64,000 bases of DNA from Chitinophagales bacterium (GTDB lineage Bacteria > Bacteroidota > Bacteroidia > Chitinophagales > LD1), in the NCBI GenBank assembly GCA_016787045.1, contig JAEUVA010000034.1, forward strand, positions 105,796 to 169,795, written 5' to 3'. This document shows positions 32,098 to 41,075 of this stretch, in pieces; the stretch's first letter is position 1, and every line of letters starts with the position of its first letter. Below the pieces are notes generated by a model. That model ran no database searches, had not been told where the DNA came from, and saw nothing but the letters and a program-made list of their open reading frames with translations. The position numbers and the translations under genes were made by a program.

Positions 32098-33990
32098 ATG
32101 AAGAAAAGTTTACACTTAGCAGTATTGTTGTTGTTTTCTTTTGCGGCATCAGCTCAAAACAATGTGGGCATAGGCATTGCTACCCCTCACCCCAGCTCGT
32201 TACTAGATTTAACTGCCACAGATAAAGGGGTGTTGGTACCGCGAATGACTACCGTGCAGCGGACTGCTATTACCTCGCCAGCTAAGGGATTATTAGTTTA
32301 CGATACCAATATAGATTGCTTCTTCTTTCACGATGGTGCTCAGTGGAATTCACTCTGTAATTCCGGTGCTACCGGCCCACAAGGCCCAACAGGGCCTCAG
32401 GGCATAACAGGAGCACAAGGGCCACAGGGTAATACCGGCCCGGCTGGTGCTACTGGTGGTGTTGGCCCTGCCGGTTCCACCGGAGTACAAGGCCCCACCG
32501 GCCCTGCCGGCTCCCCGGGAGCTACAGGTCCGCAAGGCACGCAGGGGAATGCCGGACCTACCGGTGCACAGGGTTTGCAAGGAGTAGCAGGAGCAAATGG
32601 AACCACCGGCCCACAAGGTAATACGGGTGCACAGGGCAATACCGGCCCACAAGGCCCCACCGGAGCACAAGGACCAACAGGCGCTACCGGCACACCGGGA
32701 GCCACAGGGCCTCAAGGTAATACAGGCGCAACTGGTGCACAAGGAAATACGGGAGCGGTTGGGGCTACCGGTGCCACAGGATCAGTCGGCAATACTGGGC
32801 CACAAGGAAACACCGGAGCCGCAGGTGCAACCGGCCCTCAAGGAGATACAGGCCCCACAGGGGCACAGGGAAACACAGGGGCGGTTGGTGCTACGGGAGC
32901 ACAAGGTGTTACCGGACCAGTTGGTGCTACAGGTGCAGTAGGAGCAACCGGGCTACAAGGTAATGCGGGCAATACCGGAGCAACTGGCCCACAAGGTGAT
33001 ACCGGACCTACAGGCGCACAAGGCAATACAGGCCCTCAGGGAATTGCCGGGCCAACCGGGGCGGTTGGTGCTACGGGTAGTACAGGACCAACAGGGCCTA
33101 ACTGGACACTGACTCCACCTGCTTTTAACAACACCGGTACGCTCACCGTAAATGGCACAGCGGGCTCCGGTGGGCCCCAATCTACCATAGGGCAGGCATG
33201 GTTGGTGGGTGGTAATACACTGGCTGCTACCGGAATTTTTGGAAGTACATCAAACAATAACGTAGATTTTTACACCAACAACGTGGTACGAGGCCGAATG
33301 AGCAATTTAGGGGAATGGTTTTGGGGAACTACCAACACTGCTCTTGCCGGTGATTTGGCCAATGCTGTAAGCAATGCTGCTTTCCCTTGGGCATTTAATG
33401 GTTACTCCTCTTTTAATGGGTCGGGGGTTTATGGTGCCATTCAGGCAGGTGGAACCGTTTTTGGGGCAGTGCAGGGTGAGTATGGTGGCACTAATGCTGC
33501 AGGTGCCGGTGTGAGAGGCATAGCATTTAATGGTCTATCTATAGGTGTGGCGGGTACAGAAACAAGCTTAGTGGGTTGGGCAGGGTATTTTAATGGTGAT
33601 GTGGGTGTGGTGCTCCCGGGGGGGTATTTTACAGTTTCGGATCAGCGGCTAAAATCAAACGTAAAACCAATACCTTCTGCTCTTGAGCGGATTAAACTCA
33701 TTGGCGGCTACGAATATGACATGAATCGTGAACAGTATCCGGACTATATTGCCAATCAGGCACATCAATACGGTTTTCTGGCACAAGAAGTAGAGAAAGT
33801 TTTTCCGGAGTTGGTGAAAGAAAAGTACATCTCCCCATCTGCCACAGAGCGCGGCAAAGCAAGTGACAAGCCGGCTGAAAAGTTTAAGGCAGTTAACTAC
33901 AATGGTTTAATACCGGTTCTTGTAGAGGCCATCAAACAGCAACAAGAACAAATTGAAAAATTGCAACAGCAATTAGACCAGCAGAAGTAA
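32098..33990 (+). CDS. Secreted collagen-like protein with C-terminal S74 intramolecular chaperone domain
   Basis: The 630-residue precursor has a signal peptide (ends ASAQ) and an N-terminal domain (about 20-82: [25 protein letters not shown]) common to Bacteroidota tail-fibre-like proteins. Gly-X-Y triplets then run from about 85 to 335, rich in GPQG, GATG and GNTG. A beta-rich stalk follows (about 340-510) and the C-terminal peptidase S74 domain (about 515-605), beginning [12 protein letters not shown] with the conserved Ser-Asp-x-Arg-x-Lys autocleavage pattern, then [16 protein letters not shown]. The last 20 residues are a Gln-rich coiled coil. S74 domains drive trimerisation of phage tail fibres, which fits a collagen-like trimer. 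No T9SS sorting domain is present, so the export route is unclear. Confidence 0.9.
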   Translation: MKKSLHLAVLLLFSFAASAQNNVGIGIATPHPSSLLDLTATDKGVLVPRMTTVQRTAITSPAKGLLVYDTNIDCFFFHDGAQWNSLCNSGATGPQGPTGPQGITGAQGPQGNTGPAGATGGVGPAGSTGVQGPTGPAGSPGATGPQGTQGNAGPTGAQGLQGVAGANGTTGPQGNTGAQGNTGPQGPTGAQGPTGATGTPGATGPQGNTGATGAQGNTGAVGATGATGSVGNTGPQGNTGAAGATGPQGDTGPTGAQGNTGAVGATGAQGVTGPVGATGAVGATGLQGNAGNTGATGPQGDTGPTGAQGNTGPQGIAGPTGAVGATGSTGPTGPNWTLTPPAFNNTGTLTVNGTAGSGGPQSTIGQAWLVGGNTLAATGIFGSTSNNNVDFYTNNVVRGRMSNLGEWFWGTTNTALAGDLANAVSNAAFPWAFNGYSSFNGSGVYGAIQAGGTVFGAVQGEYGGTNAAGAGVRGIAFNGLSIGVAGTETSLVGWAGYFNGDVGVVLPGGYFTVSDQRLKSNVKPIPSALERIKLIGGYEYDMNREQYPDYIANQAHQYGFLAQEVEKVFPELVKEKYISPSATERGKASDKPAEKFKAVNYNGLIPVLVEAIKQQQEQIEKLQQQLDQQK

Positions 33991-34032
33991 TAATCCGCTT
34001 CAATTACCCCAAGTTTTTTATTTAGCGCAGTG

Positions 34033-35541
34033 ATGATGCGCTACATAAATAAGTTTATGCGAGAGTACCTGCGGACACGCATGGCTCGCATTGAGCGCAT
34101 GAAAAAAAGTGCTCGCGATGAACAACTCCATGTATTGCAACAACTGCTAAATAAAGCATCTGCTACTCGGTTTGGTAAGCAGTATGGTTTTCAGCATTTG
34201 AAAAATTACACCCAATTCTCGCAAAGTGTTCCCATAAGTACATATGAAAAGTTACAACCATATTTTGAGTCCATTAAAAATGGGGAAAGCAATGTATTGT
34301 GGCCCGGCAAAGTGAACTATTTTGCCAAAAGCAGCGGCACTACAGACCGTAGTAAGTACATCCCTCTGACTACCGATGCTATTAATGATAATCACGTAAA
34401 AGGCGGTAAAGATTTAATGGCCAAGTACTACCATCGATTCCCCAATAGCAAAGTGTTTAGCGGAAAATCGTTTATAACTGGAGGCAGCTTGAGCGAACAT
34501 TGGGGAAGCATAGGTGTAGGCGATGTAAGTGCTGTGCTCTTGCACCGAATGCCTGAGTGGCTGCAATACTTCCGCGAACCATCGCGCCAAATAGCCACCA
34601 TGAACAATTGGGATGAAAAAGTAGAAGCCATTGCGCAACGCATTACCAACGAAAACATCACTACTCTATCTGGTGTACCTACTTGGATGATGGTGATTAT
34701 GAAAAGGGTTTTAGAGATTAGCAAAAAGGATACGATAACAGAAGTATGGCCAAACATAGAACTCTTTGTACATGGAGGTATCGACTTTACTCCCTACAAG
34801 CACGGTTTTGAAACCATGGTAGGAAAACCAATCCAATACATAAACACCTATAACGCCAGCGAAGGATTTTTTGCTTTTCAAGATAGTGAAGAAGAAGGGA
34901 TGTTACTACATACCGGATGTAATGTCTTCTATGAGTTTATTCCGTTTCATGAGTTTGATACAAACTCAGAAGGGCAAAACACAATAAGTATTGAGCACGT
35001 GGAGCTATACAAAAGATACGCATTGGTCATAAGTACAAATAGCGGCCTTTGGCGATATGCTATAGGCGATGTGGTGGAGTTTACCGCACTAAATCCCTAC
35101 CGCATTAAAATTGCAGGACGCACCAAACAATGTATCAATACGTTTGGTGAGGAATTAATGGTACATAATACCGATGCCGCTATTGCACAAACATGCCACA
35201 AGTTATCTTGCAGTGTTACACATTACACCGTAGCACCTTTGTTTACAGGCAGTGGCTGTGGTTATCATCAATGGTTAATTGAGTTTGAAACAACGCCTGA
35301 AGACTTATTGCAATTTACTAGCTTACTGGATAGTAAACTCCGCCTGCTAAATTCTGATTATGATGCTAAGCGAACGGCTGACATTATCTTAAAACAACTA
35401 CAGGTAGTAGCAGTCAAGAAAGATACATTCTATACCTGGCTAAAAGCAAAAGGCAAACTTGGAGGACAACATAAAGTACCACGGTTACAAAATGATACTG
35501 AGTTTATTACCAACCTGACAAAAATTAGCCAACAACTATAA
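34033..35541 (+). CDS. GH3-family (auxin-responsive promoter family) acyl-adenylating protein
   Basis: The 502-residue protein matches the GH3 superfamily, ATP-dependent enzymes that join acyl acids to amines in plants and are of unknown substrate in bacteria. It has the adenylating P-loop-like motif AKSSGTTDRSKYIPLT (about 97-112), GVPTWMMVIMKR, YNASEGFFAFQD (about 274-285) and IGDVVEFT...IKIAGRTKQCINTFGEELM near 340-375. There is no signal peptide. The start is one of two adjacent ATGs at 34033/34036. It ends 28 bp before the histidine kinase gene. GH3 homologues are widespread in Bacteroidota; the biological substrate is not known. Confidence 0.9.
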   Translation: MMRYINKFMREYLRTRMARIERMKKSARDEQLHVLQQLLNKASATRFGKQYGFQHLKNYTQFSQSVPISTYEKLQPYFESIKNGESNVLWPGKVNYFAKSSGTTDRSKYIPLTTDAINDNHVKGGKDLMAKYYHRFPNSKVFSGKSFITGGSLSEHWGSIGVGDVSAVLLHRMPEWLQYFREPSRQIATMNNWDEKVEAIAQRITNENITTLSGVPTWMMVIMKRVLEISKKDTITEVWPNIELFVHGGIDFTPYKHGFETMVGKPIQYINTYNASEGFFAFQDSEEEGMLLHTGCNVFYEFIPFHEFDTNSEGQNTISIEHVELYKRYALVISTNSGLWRYAIGDVVEFTALNPYRIKIAGRTKQCINTFGEELMVHNTDAAIAQTCHKLSCSVTHYTVAPLFTGSGCGYHQWLIEFETTPEDLLQFTSLLDSKLRLLNSDYDAKRTADIILKQLQVVAVKKDTFYTWLKAKGKLGGQHKVPRLQNDTEFITNLTKISQQL

Positions 35542-35569
35542 GCGCATATTGCTAAATTTAAGTGCTGTT

Positions 35570-37855
35570 ATGCAAGAAGAAAAACCAGCTGAACCACTCT
35601 ATACCGACAATGATTTTGAGAACATTGTGGACATATCGCCTTATCCCATACTGATTCATAAAATGGGAGTAATGCGTTATGCCAATGAACTGTGTGTAGA
35701 AATGTTTGAACTGGAAACTGCTGAGCAGGTGATTGGCACTAATCTGCTACAATACATTCACCCGGATGATCGACAAATATTGATGGAGGCCATTGCAAAA
35801 GGAGCTACAGAAAAAGTACGTTACACTTTACTAAATGCCCGAATGGTAACAGCAAAAGGGCGTGTGGTAAATACACAAACCAAAAGTGCATCGTTACGTT
35901 TTAGAGGTGAAGATTGCCGTTTAGCTGTTGCTTATGAGTATGACCACCACACAAAAGTAGAAGAAGAGTTAAAAAACAAAAACCTCATATTAGAAAAAAT
36001 TGCAGAAATACTGCCCGATAGTTTTATTGTAGTGGATAATAAAACCAGAGAAGTAATTTTTGAGAATAAATCTCTGCTGGATACTCTGGGCTACACTTCA
36101 CAAGATTTAAACGGTTACGAGGATCAGTTTGATTTTATACAACATCTCATTCACAAAGAAGATCTCCGAAAACTGGTAGATGCGCGGAAAGATTTGTTTG
36201 ATGAAAATAAAAGAGGCAGTTACGTAGCCACTGAGTATCGGGTAAAAGACAAAAGCGGAAAGTGGCGTTGGATACTTAGCCGCAGCACACTCTTCAGAAA
36301 ATTAGACGGCAAGGGGCACCAGTTGAGCTTTGGCATAGCGCAAGACATTACTTTGCTCAAAGAATACGAGCAGCAGCTCACCGAACAAAAACAGTTGCTG
36401 GACAAAATAACAGCTACTATACCCAATCATATTTCTATATACGATATTGCTTCCAACAAATCGGTGTACTATAACGTAAAGTTAGCCCACATACTGGGCT
36501 ACCCCGCTGATTATGAAAATGACAACCCGCTTGATCGTTTTCATCCGGATTACCTTCCCACTGCCATAGATAGCATTCGCAAAATTGCGGTGCTAAAAGA
36601 AGGTGAAATTTTTTCTACTGTTGGTGAATATCGAAATGCAGATGGTAGCAAACGAAAAATGCTAACCCGCGCCACTCCGTTTTTAATGAACGAAGACGGC
36701 TCTGTGAAACAGGCGCTAGTATCTATTACGGATTTGCAGGAATTGGAAAGCACCCAATTAAAATTAGAAGCCAGTGAAGAAAAACGAAAAGCGATTTTGT
36801 ATGCACTACCCGACCTGCTTTTTCAAATAAATGCACAAGGTTTTGTTACTGACTTCTACCCAAACATAGACTCGCGCGACATCTTAGAGCGGATGCAGTT
36901 TATTGGGAAAAATGTGCGTGAAATTGTGCCTGAAGAAAATGCGCTGGATGTGTTAAAAATGATTGGTGAGGTGCTATCGACCGGTGAAATGAAAACCATG
37001 GAATATGTTCATGAAGGTACAGATGGCCCATTGCATTATGAATTTAGGGCTATACAAGTAAACAGTGCTGAGGTAATAATTGTGGTACGCGATGTTAACT
37101 CTTTACGAAGTGCACAAAATCAATTACAACAAAAACTGAACGAGATTTCTGAAAAAAATACACAGTTAGAAAAGTACATCACTTCTAACACCGAGTTAGA
37201 AAAATTTGCTTACATCGCCTCACATGACTTACGCGAACCCATTCGCAGTATAGTTGGGTTTACCCAACTTTTGCAGAAACGAAATCCAGATAATATAGAT
37301 ACCGATTCTAAAGAGTTTTTAGCCAACATTATCAGCAGCGCACAGCACATGAATAAATTGGTACATGGGCTATTAGATTTCTCGCGGGTAGAAAGCGCAG
37401 GGCGCAGGTTCGTTCCGATTAACCTCAACGATTTGCTCAAAAAAGTACTTAACGACTTAAAGGTAAGCATAGAAGAAAATGATGCTGTAATAGAAATAGC
37501 TGAACTGCCGGAAATTCGTGCAGATGAAATACAGATTCGCCAGTTGTTTCAAAACTTGATTTCCAATGCCATTAAATTCAGAAAAGAAGATGAAACGCCA
37601 GTGGTTAAAGTATCGGCCCTAAAAAAAGAGGACGAGTGGCTGTTTACCATTGCTGATAATGGTATTGGAATGGATATGAAATACAGCAAAAAAGTTTTCC
37701 AGATTTTCTCTCGTTTACACTCGTCCGAAAAATATCACGGAACCGGCATAGGACTAGCTGTTTGCAAAAAAATAGTAGAACGACATGGCGGTGATATTTG
37801 GATAGAATCTACCCCGGGCAATGGCGCTACTTTTTACTTTACAGTTTCCGGTTAA
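35570..37855 (+). CDS. Multi-PAS sensor histidine kinase, soluble
   Basis: The 761-residue protein has no membrane helix. About four PAS/PAC modules (roughly 8-125, 140-265, 280-390 and 400-515) precede a short coiled coil, a HisKA dimerisation domain with ASHDLREPIRS (phospho-acceptor His552) and a HATPase domain. The HATPase domain has FQNLISNAIKFRKE (N box), ADNGIGMD (G1) and GTGIGLAVCKKIVERHGG (G2). The PAS modules probably sense a small cytosolic ligand or redox state. No response regulator is adjacent, so it is an orphan kinase here. The ATG at 35570 is preferred to the in-frame TTG at 35549. It overlaps the convergent polyprenyl synthetase gene by 17 bp. Confidence 0.92.
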   Translation: MQEEKPAEPLYTDNDFENIVDISPYPILIHKMGVMRYANELCVEMFELETAEQVIGTNLLQYIHPDDRQILMEAIAKGATEKVRYTLLNARMVTAKGRVVNTQTKSASLRFRGEDCRLAVAYEYDHHTKVEEELKNKNLILEKIAEILPDSFIVVDNKTREVIFENKSLLDTLGYTSQDLNGYEDQFDFIQHLIHKEDLRKLVDARKDLFDENKRGSYVATEYRVKDKSGKWRWILSRSTLFRKLDGKGHQLSFGIAQDITLLKEYEQQLTEQKQLLDKITATIPNHISIYDIASNKSVYYNVKLAHILGYPADYENDNPLDRFHPDYLPTAIDSIRKIAVLKEGEIFSTVGEYRNADGSKRKMLTRATPFLMNEDGSVKQALVSITDLQELESTQLKLEASEEKRKAILYALPDLLFQINAQGFVTDFYPNIDSRDILERMQFIGKNVREIVPEENALDVLKMIGEVLSTGEMKTMEYVHEGTDGPLHYEFRAIQVNSAEVIIVVRDVNSLRSAQNQLQQKLNEISEKNTQLEKYITSNTELEKFAYIASHDLREPIRSIVGFTQLLQKRNPDNIDTDSKEFLANIISSAQHMNKLVHGLLDFSRVESAGRRFVPINLNDLLKKVLNDLKVSIEENDAVIEIAELPEIRADEIQIRQLFQNLISNAIKFRKEDETPVVKVSALKKEDEWLFTIADNGIGMDMKYSKKVFQIFSRLHSSEKYHGTGIGLAVCKKIVERHGGDIWIESTPGNGATFYFTVSG

Positions 37856-38813
37856 CGGTAAACTCAATCAATTGTTGAATAGCCATTTTTGCTTCATTGT
37901 TTCCAAATACATCTAATATTTGCAACGATGAATTTTTGTATTCATTCATTTTTTGTGTGGCGTATTCCATCCCTCCGTTTTCGCGTACGGTTTGTATCAC
38001 CCACCTCACCTTTTCGGTATCTTGATTATCATTTTTTACAATATTGATGATCTTGCGCTTTGTGAGGTAATCAACTTTGTTGAGTGTATAAATCAACGGC
38101 AATGTCATTTTCCGCTCTTTGATGTCAATGCCTCGTGGCTTACCTACTTCAGCTTCTTCGTAATCAAACAAATCGTCTTTTATCTGAAAAGCAATTCCAA
38201 TATTCTCTCCCATCTGCCTAACCTGTTCAATCACTTTCTCATCTTTAGTAACCGTAGATGTACCACAAGCGCATGCTGACGCAATGAGCGAGGCAGTTTT
38301 ACCTCTGATAATGTCAAAATAAACATCTTCTTTAATATCTAACCTGCGGGCTTTTTCTAATTGCAACAACTCGCCTTCGCTCATGGCTTGTATAGTGTTA
38401 GACAAAATATGCAAGAGTTGAAACTGGTTATTTTCTATAGAAAGCAACAATCCTTTAGACAACAAATAATCGCCAACTAATACAGCAATTTTATTTTTCC
38501 AAAGCGCATTAACCGAAAAAAAACCTCTCCGTTGGTAACTATCGTCCACCACATCATCGTGCACAAGGGTAGCAGTATGTAATATTTCTACAAGCGATGC
38601 TGCTGTGTATGTAGCTTCATTTATATCCCCACAAAGTTTAGCGGATAGAAAAACAAACATGGGCCGCATTTGCTTGCCCTTGCGAGTAACAATGTAATGC
38701 GTAATGCGGTCTAATAGCGGGGCATTGCTTTTCATGCTTTGCTTAAACCGTACCTCAAACTCATCTAACTCTTTGGCGATGGGTCGCCTGATGTCATTCA
38801 ATTTCAACTCCAT
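37839..38813 (-). CDS. Polyprenyl diphosphate synthase
   Basis: The 324-residue protein builds all-trans polyprenyl diphosphates from isopentenyl diphosphate, used for menaquinone side chains. The first Asp-rich motif is HDDVVDDSYQRRG (about 90-102) and the second is KDDLFDYEEAEVGKPRGID (about 215-233). GKQMRPMFVFLSAKL near 45 and LVGDYLLSKG near 120 are also conserved. The length is typical. In E. coli the related gene is ispB, and the Bacteroidota enzymes usually make C30-C35 chains, but chain length cannot be read here. The gene stands alone on the minus strand, divergent from the hydrolase at 38871. Confidence 0.93.
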   Translation of the reverse strand: MELKLNDIRRPIAKELDEFEVRFKQSMKSNAPLLDRITHYIVTRKGKQMRPMFVFLSAKLCGDINEATYTAASLVEILHTATLVHDDVVDDSYQRRGFFSVNALWKNKIAVLVGDYLLSKGLLLSIENNQFQLLHILSNTIQAMSEGELLQLEKARRLDIKEDVYFDIIRGKTASLIASACACGTSTVTKDEKVIEQVRQMGENIGIAFQIKDDLFDYEEAEVGKPRGIDIKERKMTLPLIYTLNKVDYLTKRKIINIVKNDNQDTEKVRWVIQTVRENGGMEYATQKMNEYKNSSLQILDVFGNNEAKMAIQQLIEFTVNRKL

Positions 38814-38870
38814 GTGCGGGAGCGAATGTAAGGGATAATACGAAGCCGCGAAGTCTGTTATGTTCGCCCG

Positions 38871-39722
38871 ATGATTTCTGAAATTCGAACGTTTGCCTTA
38901 CAGAGCATTCATCAACGGCAATTTTTATCAGATGTACATTGGCTACCCGATGGCAAGTCAAAGCCGGTGGTCATTTTCTGCCATGGTTTTAAAGGTTTTA
39001 AAGATTGGGGGGCATTTAACTTAGTGGCTAAAAGATTTGCAGAAAAAGGTACGGTGTTTGTAAAATTTAATTTTTCGCACAACGGAACAACGATTGACCA
39101 ACCCAGTGAATTTGCTGACCTAGAAGCGTTTGGAAACAATAACATGAGCATTGAGTTAGATGATGCCGGTGTAGTGATAGATTGGATTTGCAGTAGTGAG
39201 TTTCCGGTGAATAATACTGAAGTGAACAAAGAACAAATTTACTTGCTTGGCCATAGCCGAGGGGGCGGCATTGCTATACTAAAAGCAAATGAAGATAACC
39301 GAGTAAAAAAAGTAGCGGTTTGGGGTAGTGTAAATGAATACGGCAAGTATTGGAAAAATGATGAAATGGCGCGCATCAAGCGCGATGGTGTAATTTATGT
39401 GCCAAATGCCAGAACCAACCAGCAGATGCCGGTATATTGGCAGTTGTACGAAAACTATTTTTCCAATCTACCTCGTTTGTTTGTGCCTGATGCAGTAAAA
39501 AATTTAGACATCCCTCTATTCATTGCCCATGGTACCGATGATGAAACAGTACCCGTAAGTAATGCCATAGACATGCACAGCTGGAACAAAAACTCAGAGC
39601 TGTTTCTGATAGAGCATGGCAATCATAATTTTGGCGCAAAGCATCCGTGGGTAGAACCCACGCTGCCCGAAGATTTAGAAGATGCTTGCGATGCTACTAT
39701 AGATTTTTTCAAAACATCCTAG
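38871..39722 (+). CDS. Alpha/beta hydrolase (dienelactone hydrolase-like)
   Basis: The 283-residue cytosolic protein has the alpha/beta hydrolase layout: an oxyanion region PVVIFCHGFKGFKDWG (about 30-45), the nucleophile elbow LLGHSRGG with Ser129, an acid at HGTDDETVP (about 222-230) and the closing histidine in EHGNHNFGAKHPW. It resembles peptidases or esterases of the DLH/S9-like group; the substrate is unknown. It is followed after 25 bp by the solute-binding-fold gene on the same strand, a probable two-gene operon. Confidence 0.88.
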   Translation: MISEIRTFALQSIHQRQFLSDVHWLPDGKSKPVVIFCHGFKGFKDWGAFNLVAKRFAEKGTVFVKFNFSHNGTTIDQPSEFADLEAFGNNNMSIELDDAGVVIDWICSSEFPVNNTEVNKEQIYLLGHSRGGGIAILKANEDNRVKKVAVWGSVNEYGKYWKNDEMARIKRDGVIYVPNARTNQQMPVYWQLYENYFSNLPRLFVPDAVKNLDIPLFIAHGTDDETVPVSNAIDMHSWNKNSELFLIEHGNHNFGAKHPWVEPTLPEDLEDACDATIDFFKTS

Positions 39723-39747
39723 ACAATAAGTTGTCTTACACTATAAC

Positions 39748-40620
39748 ATGAACAAAACAAGCATCCGAATTGGTGGCGTAACCGAGCACTTTAACCTACC
39801 TTGGAATATTGCAGTAGAAAATAATGTGTTTTTGCAGGCCGATATTGATTTAAAGTGGCAGTTTTTTCCGGGAGGTACCGGGGTAATGACCGAGGCACTG
39901 CGAAGCGGTGAGTTAGATATGGCTATCTTACTTACGGAGGGTTTTCTATCTGCAGCATCAAGAGGGTTGCCGGCAAAAATTGTAAAAGAGTATATCACCT
40001 CACCTTTGGGGTGGGGTATCTTTACAGGTAAAAATTCTGGCTTGGGGTCTGTATATTCCAGGGCGCAAAAAAAATATGCCATCAGTAAACTCGGCTCCGG
40101 CTCTCACCTAATGGCTATGATACATGCCGAGCAAAGAGGTGAAAAAATTAGCGAAAGTGCTCTGATAGAAGTACGAAGTATTGAAGGAGCGGTAGAGTCG
40201 CTCACGCATAACGAAACCAATGTGTTTTATTGGGAGAAATATACCACTAAGCCCTTTGTCAACAGTGGTCAGCTCAAAATGATTGGTGAGTTTAGTGCGC
40301 CCTGGAGTAGCTTTTTGATTGTAGCTACTAACGATGTGCTGCATACACAAAAAGAAAAAATACATGCTGTATTAGAGATCATCAATACTGAAAGTAAAAG
40401 ATTTGCCTCCTCGGCCACTTCCGTTTCATTACTCATGAGCCGTTTTGCGATGAGCGAAAACGATGCTATAAACTGGCTAAACTCTACAATTTGGAGTGGC
40501 GACTACACCATTAGGCAGCAAGGTTTAGAAAACGCCAAGCAGGCATTAATAAAAATTGGCAACACCAATCACCAAATACACGTACGTAACTACTGCGCTA
40601 ATTTTGTGGAGTTGATTTAA
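39748..40620 (+). CDS. Solute-binding-fold protein (NMT1/THI5-like) without signal peptide
   Basis: The 290-residue protein has the type 2 periplasmic-binding fold seen in taurine/nitrate/thiamine-precursor transporters: TSIRIGGVTEHFNLPWNIAVENN (part), FFPGGTGVMTEALRSGELDMAILLTEG (part), KLGSGSHLMAM and VFYWEKYTTKP. It starts directly at the first strand, with no signal peptide or lipobox, and no ABC permease or ATPase gene is nearby. It may be a cytosolic ligand-binding or enzyme-like member, as some NMT1/THI5 proteins are. It probably shares a transcript with the hydrolase upstream, and its stop overlaps the convergent gene by 4 bp. Confidence 0.82.
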   Translation: MNKTSIRIGGVTEHFNLPWNIAVENNVFLQADIDLKWQFFPGGTGVMTEALRSGELDMAILLTEGFLSAASRGLPAKIVKEYITSPLGWGIFTGKNSGLGSVYSRAQKKYAISKLGSGSHLMAMIHAEQRGEKISESALIEVRSIEGAVESLTHNETNVFYWEKYTTKPFVNSGQLKMIGEFSAPWSSFLIVATNDVLHTQKEKIHAVLEIINTESKRFASSATSVSLLMSRFAMSENDAINWLNSTIWSGDYTIRQQGLENAKQALIKIGNTNHQIHVRNYCANFVELI

Positions 40621-41060
40621 GCAGCCGGTGAGGTGCCTGTGGCAACTTCCTCTTTATCCGGAAAGAATTTTTCTTTGATGAAATAGTAAACTACCACAGC
40701 AGCAATAATCAGCCACAGTGAATAGCCAAACAAATAATCCCAAAACGGAATTTTATATGTGGGCATTGGAGTGGGTAAATACTTATCTGCCTGATATTGC
40801 AGTATCTCATTATCAGTAAGAGTCCAATACTCATCTTTACTTCCCTTTTCAATCAGTACATACCCATTGTCGGTGGTATAAATTCCTCCAATAAAAAAAT
40901 GGTTGGTTACCCGATGAGCGAGCTGCATAGGTTTATTGTTGGGGCTGGTAAGACCCACATCTTGGATAACATAAATATTGTCATCTTCTCCAAACATCAT
41001 GGCTGCGTTGGAAACACCTACAGATAACAAAACAAGAACGGTGATGAGCGTTAACTTCAT
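40617..41060 (-). CDS. Small membrane protein of unknown function
   Basis: The 147-residue protein has a signal peptide (about 1-19, ends SNAA), a soluble part of about 85 residues (VIQDVGLTSPNNKP, HFFIGGIYTTDNGYVLIEKG), a single membrane helix (about 110-128) and a Lys/Asp-rich cytoplasmic tail. The soluble part before a C-terminal helix suggests a periplasmic domain anchored in the inner membrane. No family is recognised. It lies 15 bp after the delta-60 protein on the same strand. Confidence 0.75.
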   Translation of the reverse strand: MKLTLITVLVLLSVGVSNAAMMFGEDDNIYVIQDVGLTSPNNKPMQLAHRVTNHFFIGGIYTTDNGYVLIEKGSKDEYWTLTDNEILQYQADKYLPTPMPTYKIPFWDYLFGYSLWLIIAAVVVYYFIKEKFFPDKEEVATGTSPAA

Positions 41061-41075
41061 AATTTTTTACTGGGT

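Noticed and set aside
32350..33260. Long minus-strand frames, rich in Pro/Ala/Cys, opposite the collagen-like gene
   Set aside because: They are the antisense of Gly-X-Y codons (GGN read as NCC). They have no start context, and the plus-strand gene has a clear signal peptide and S74 domain.
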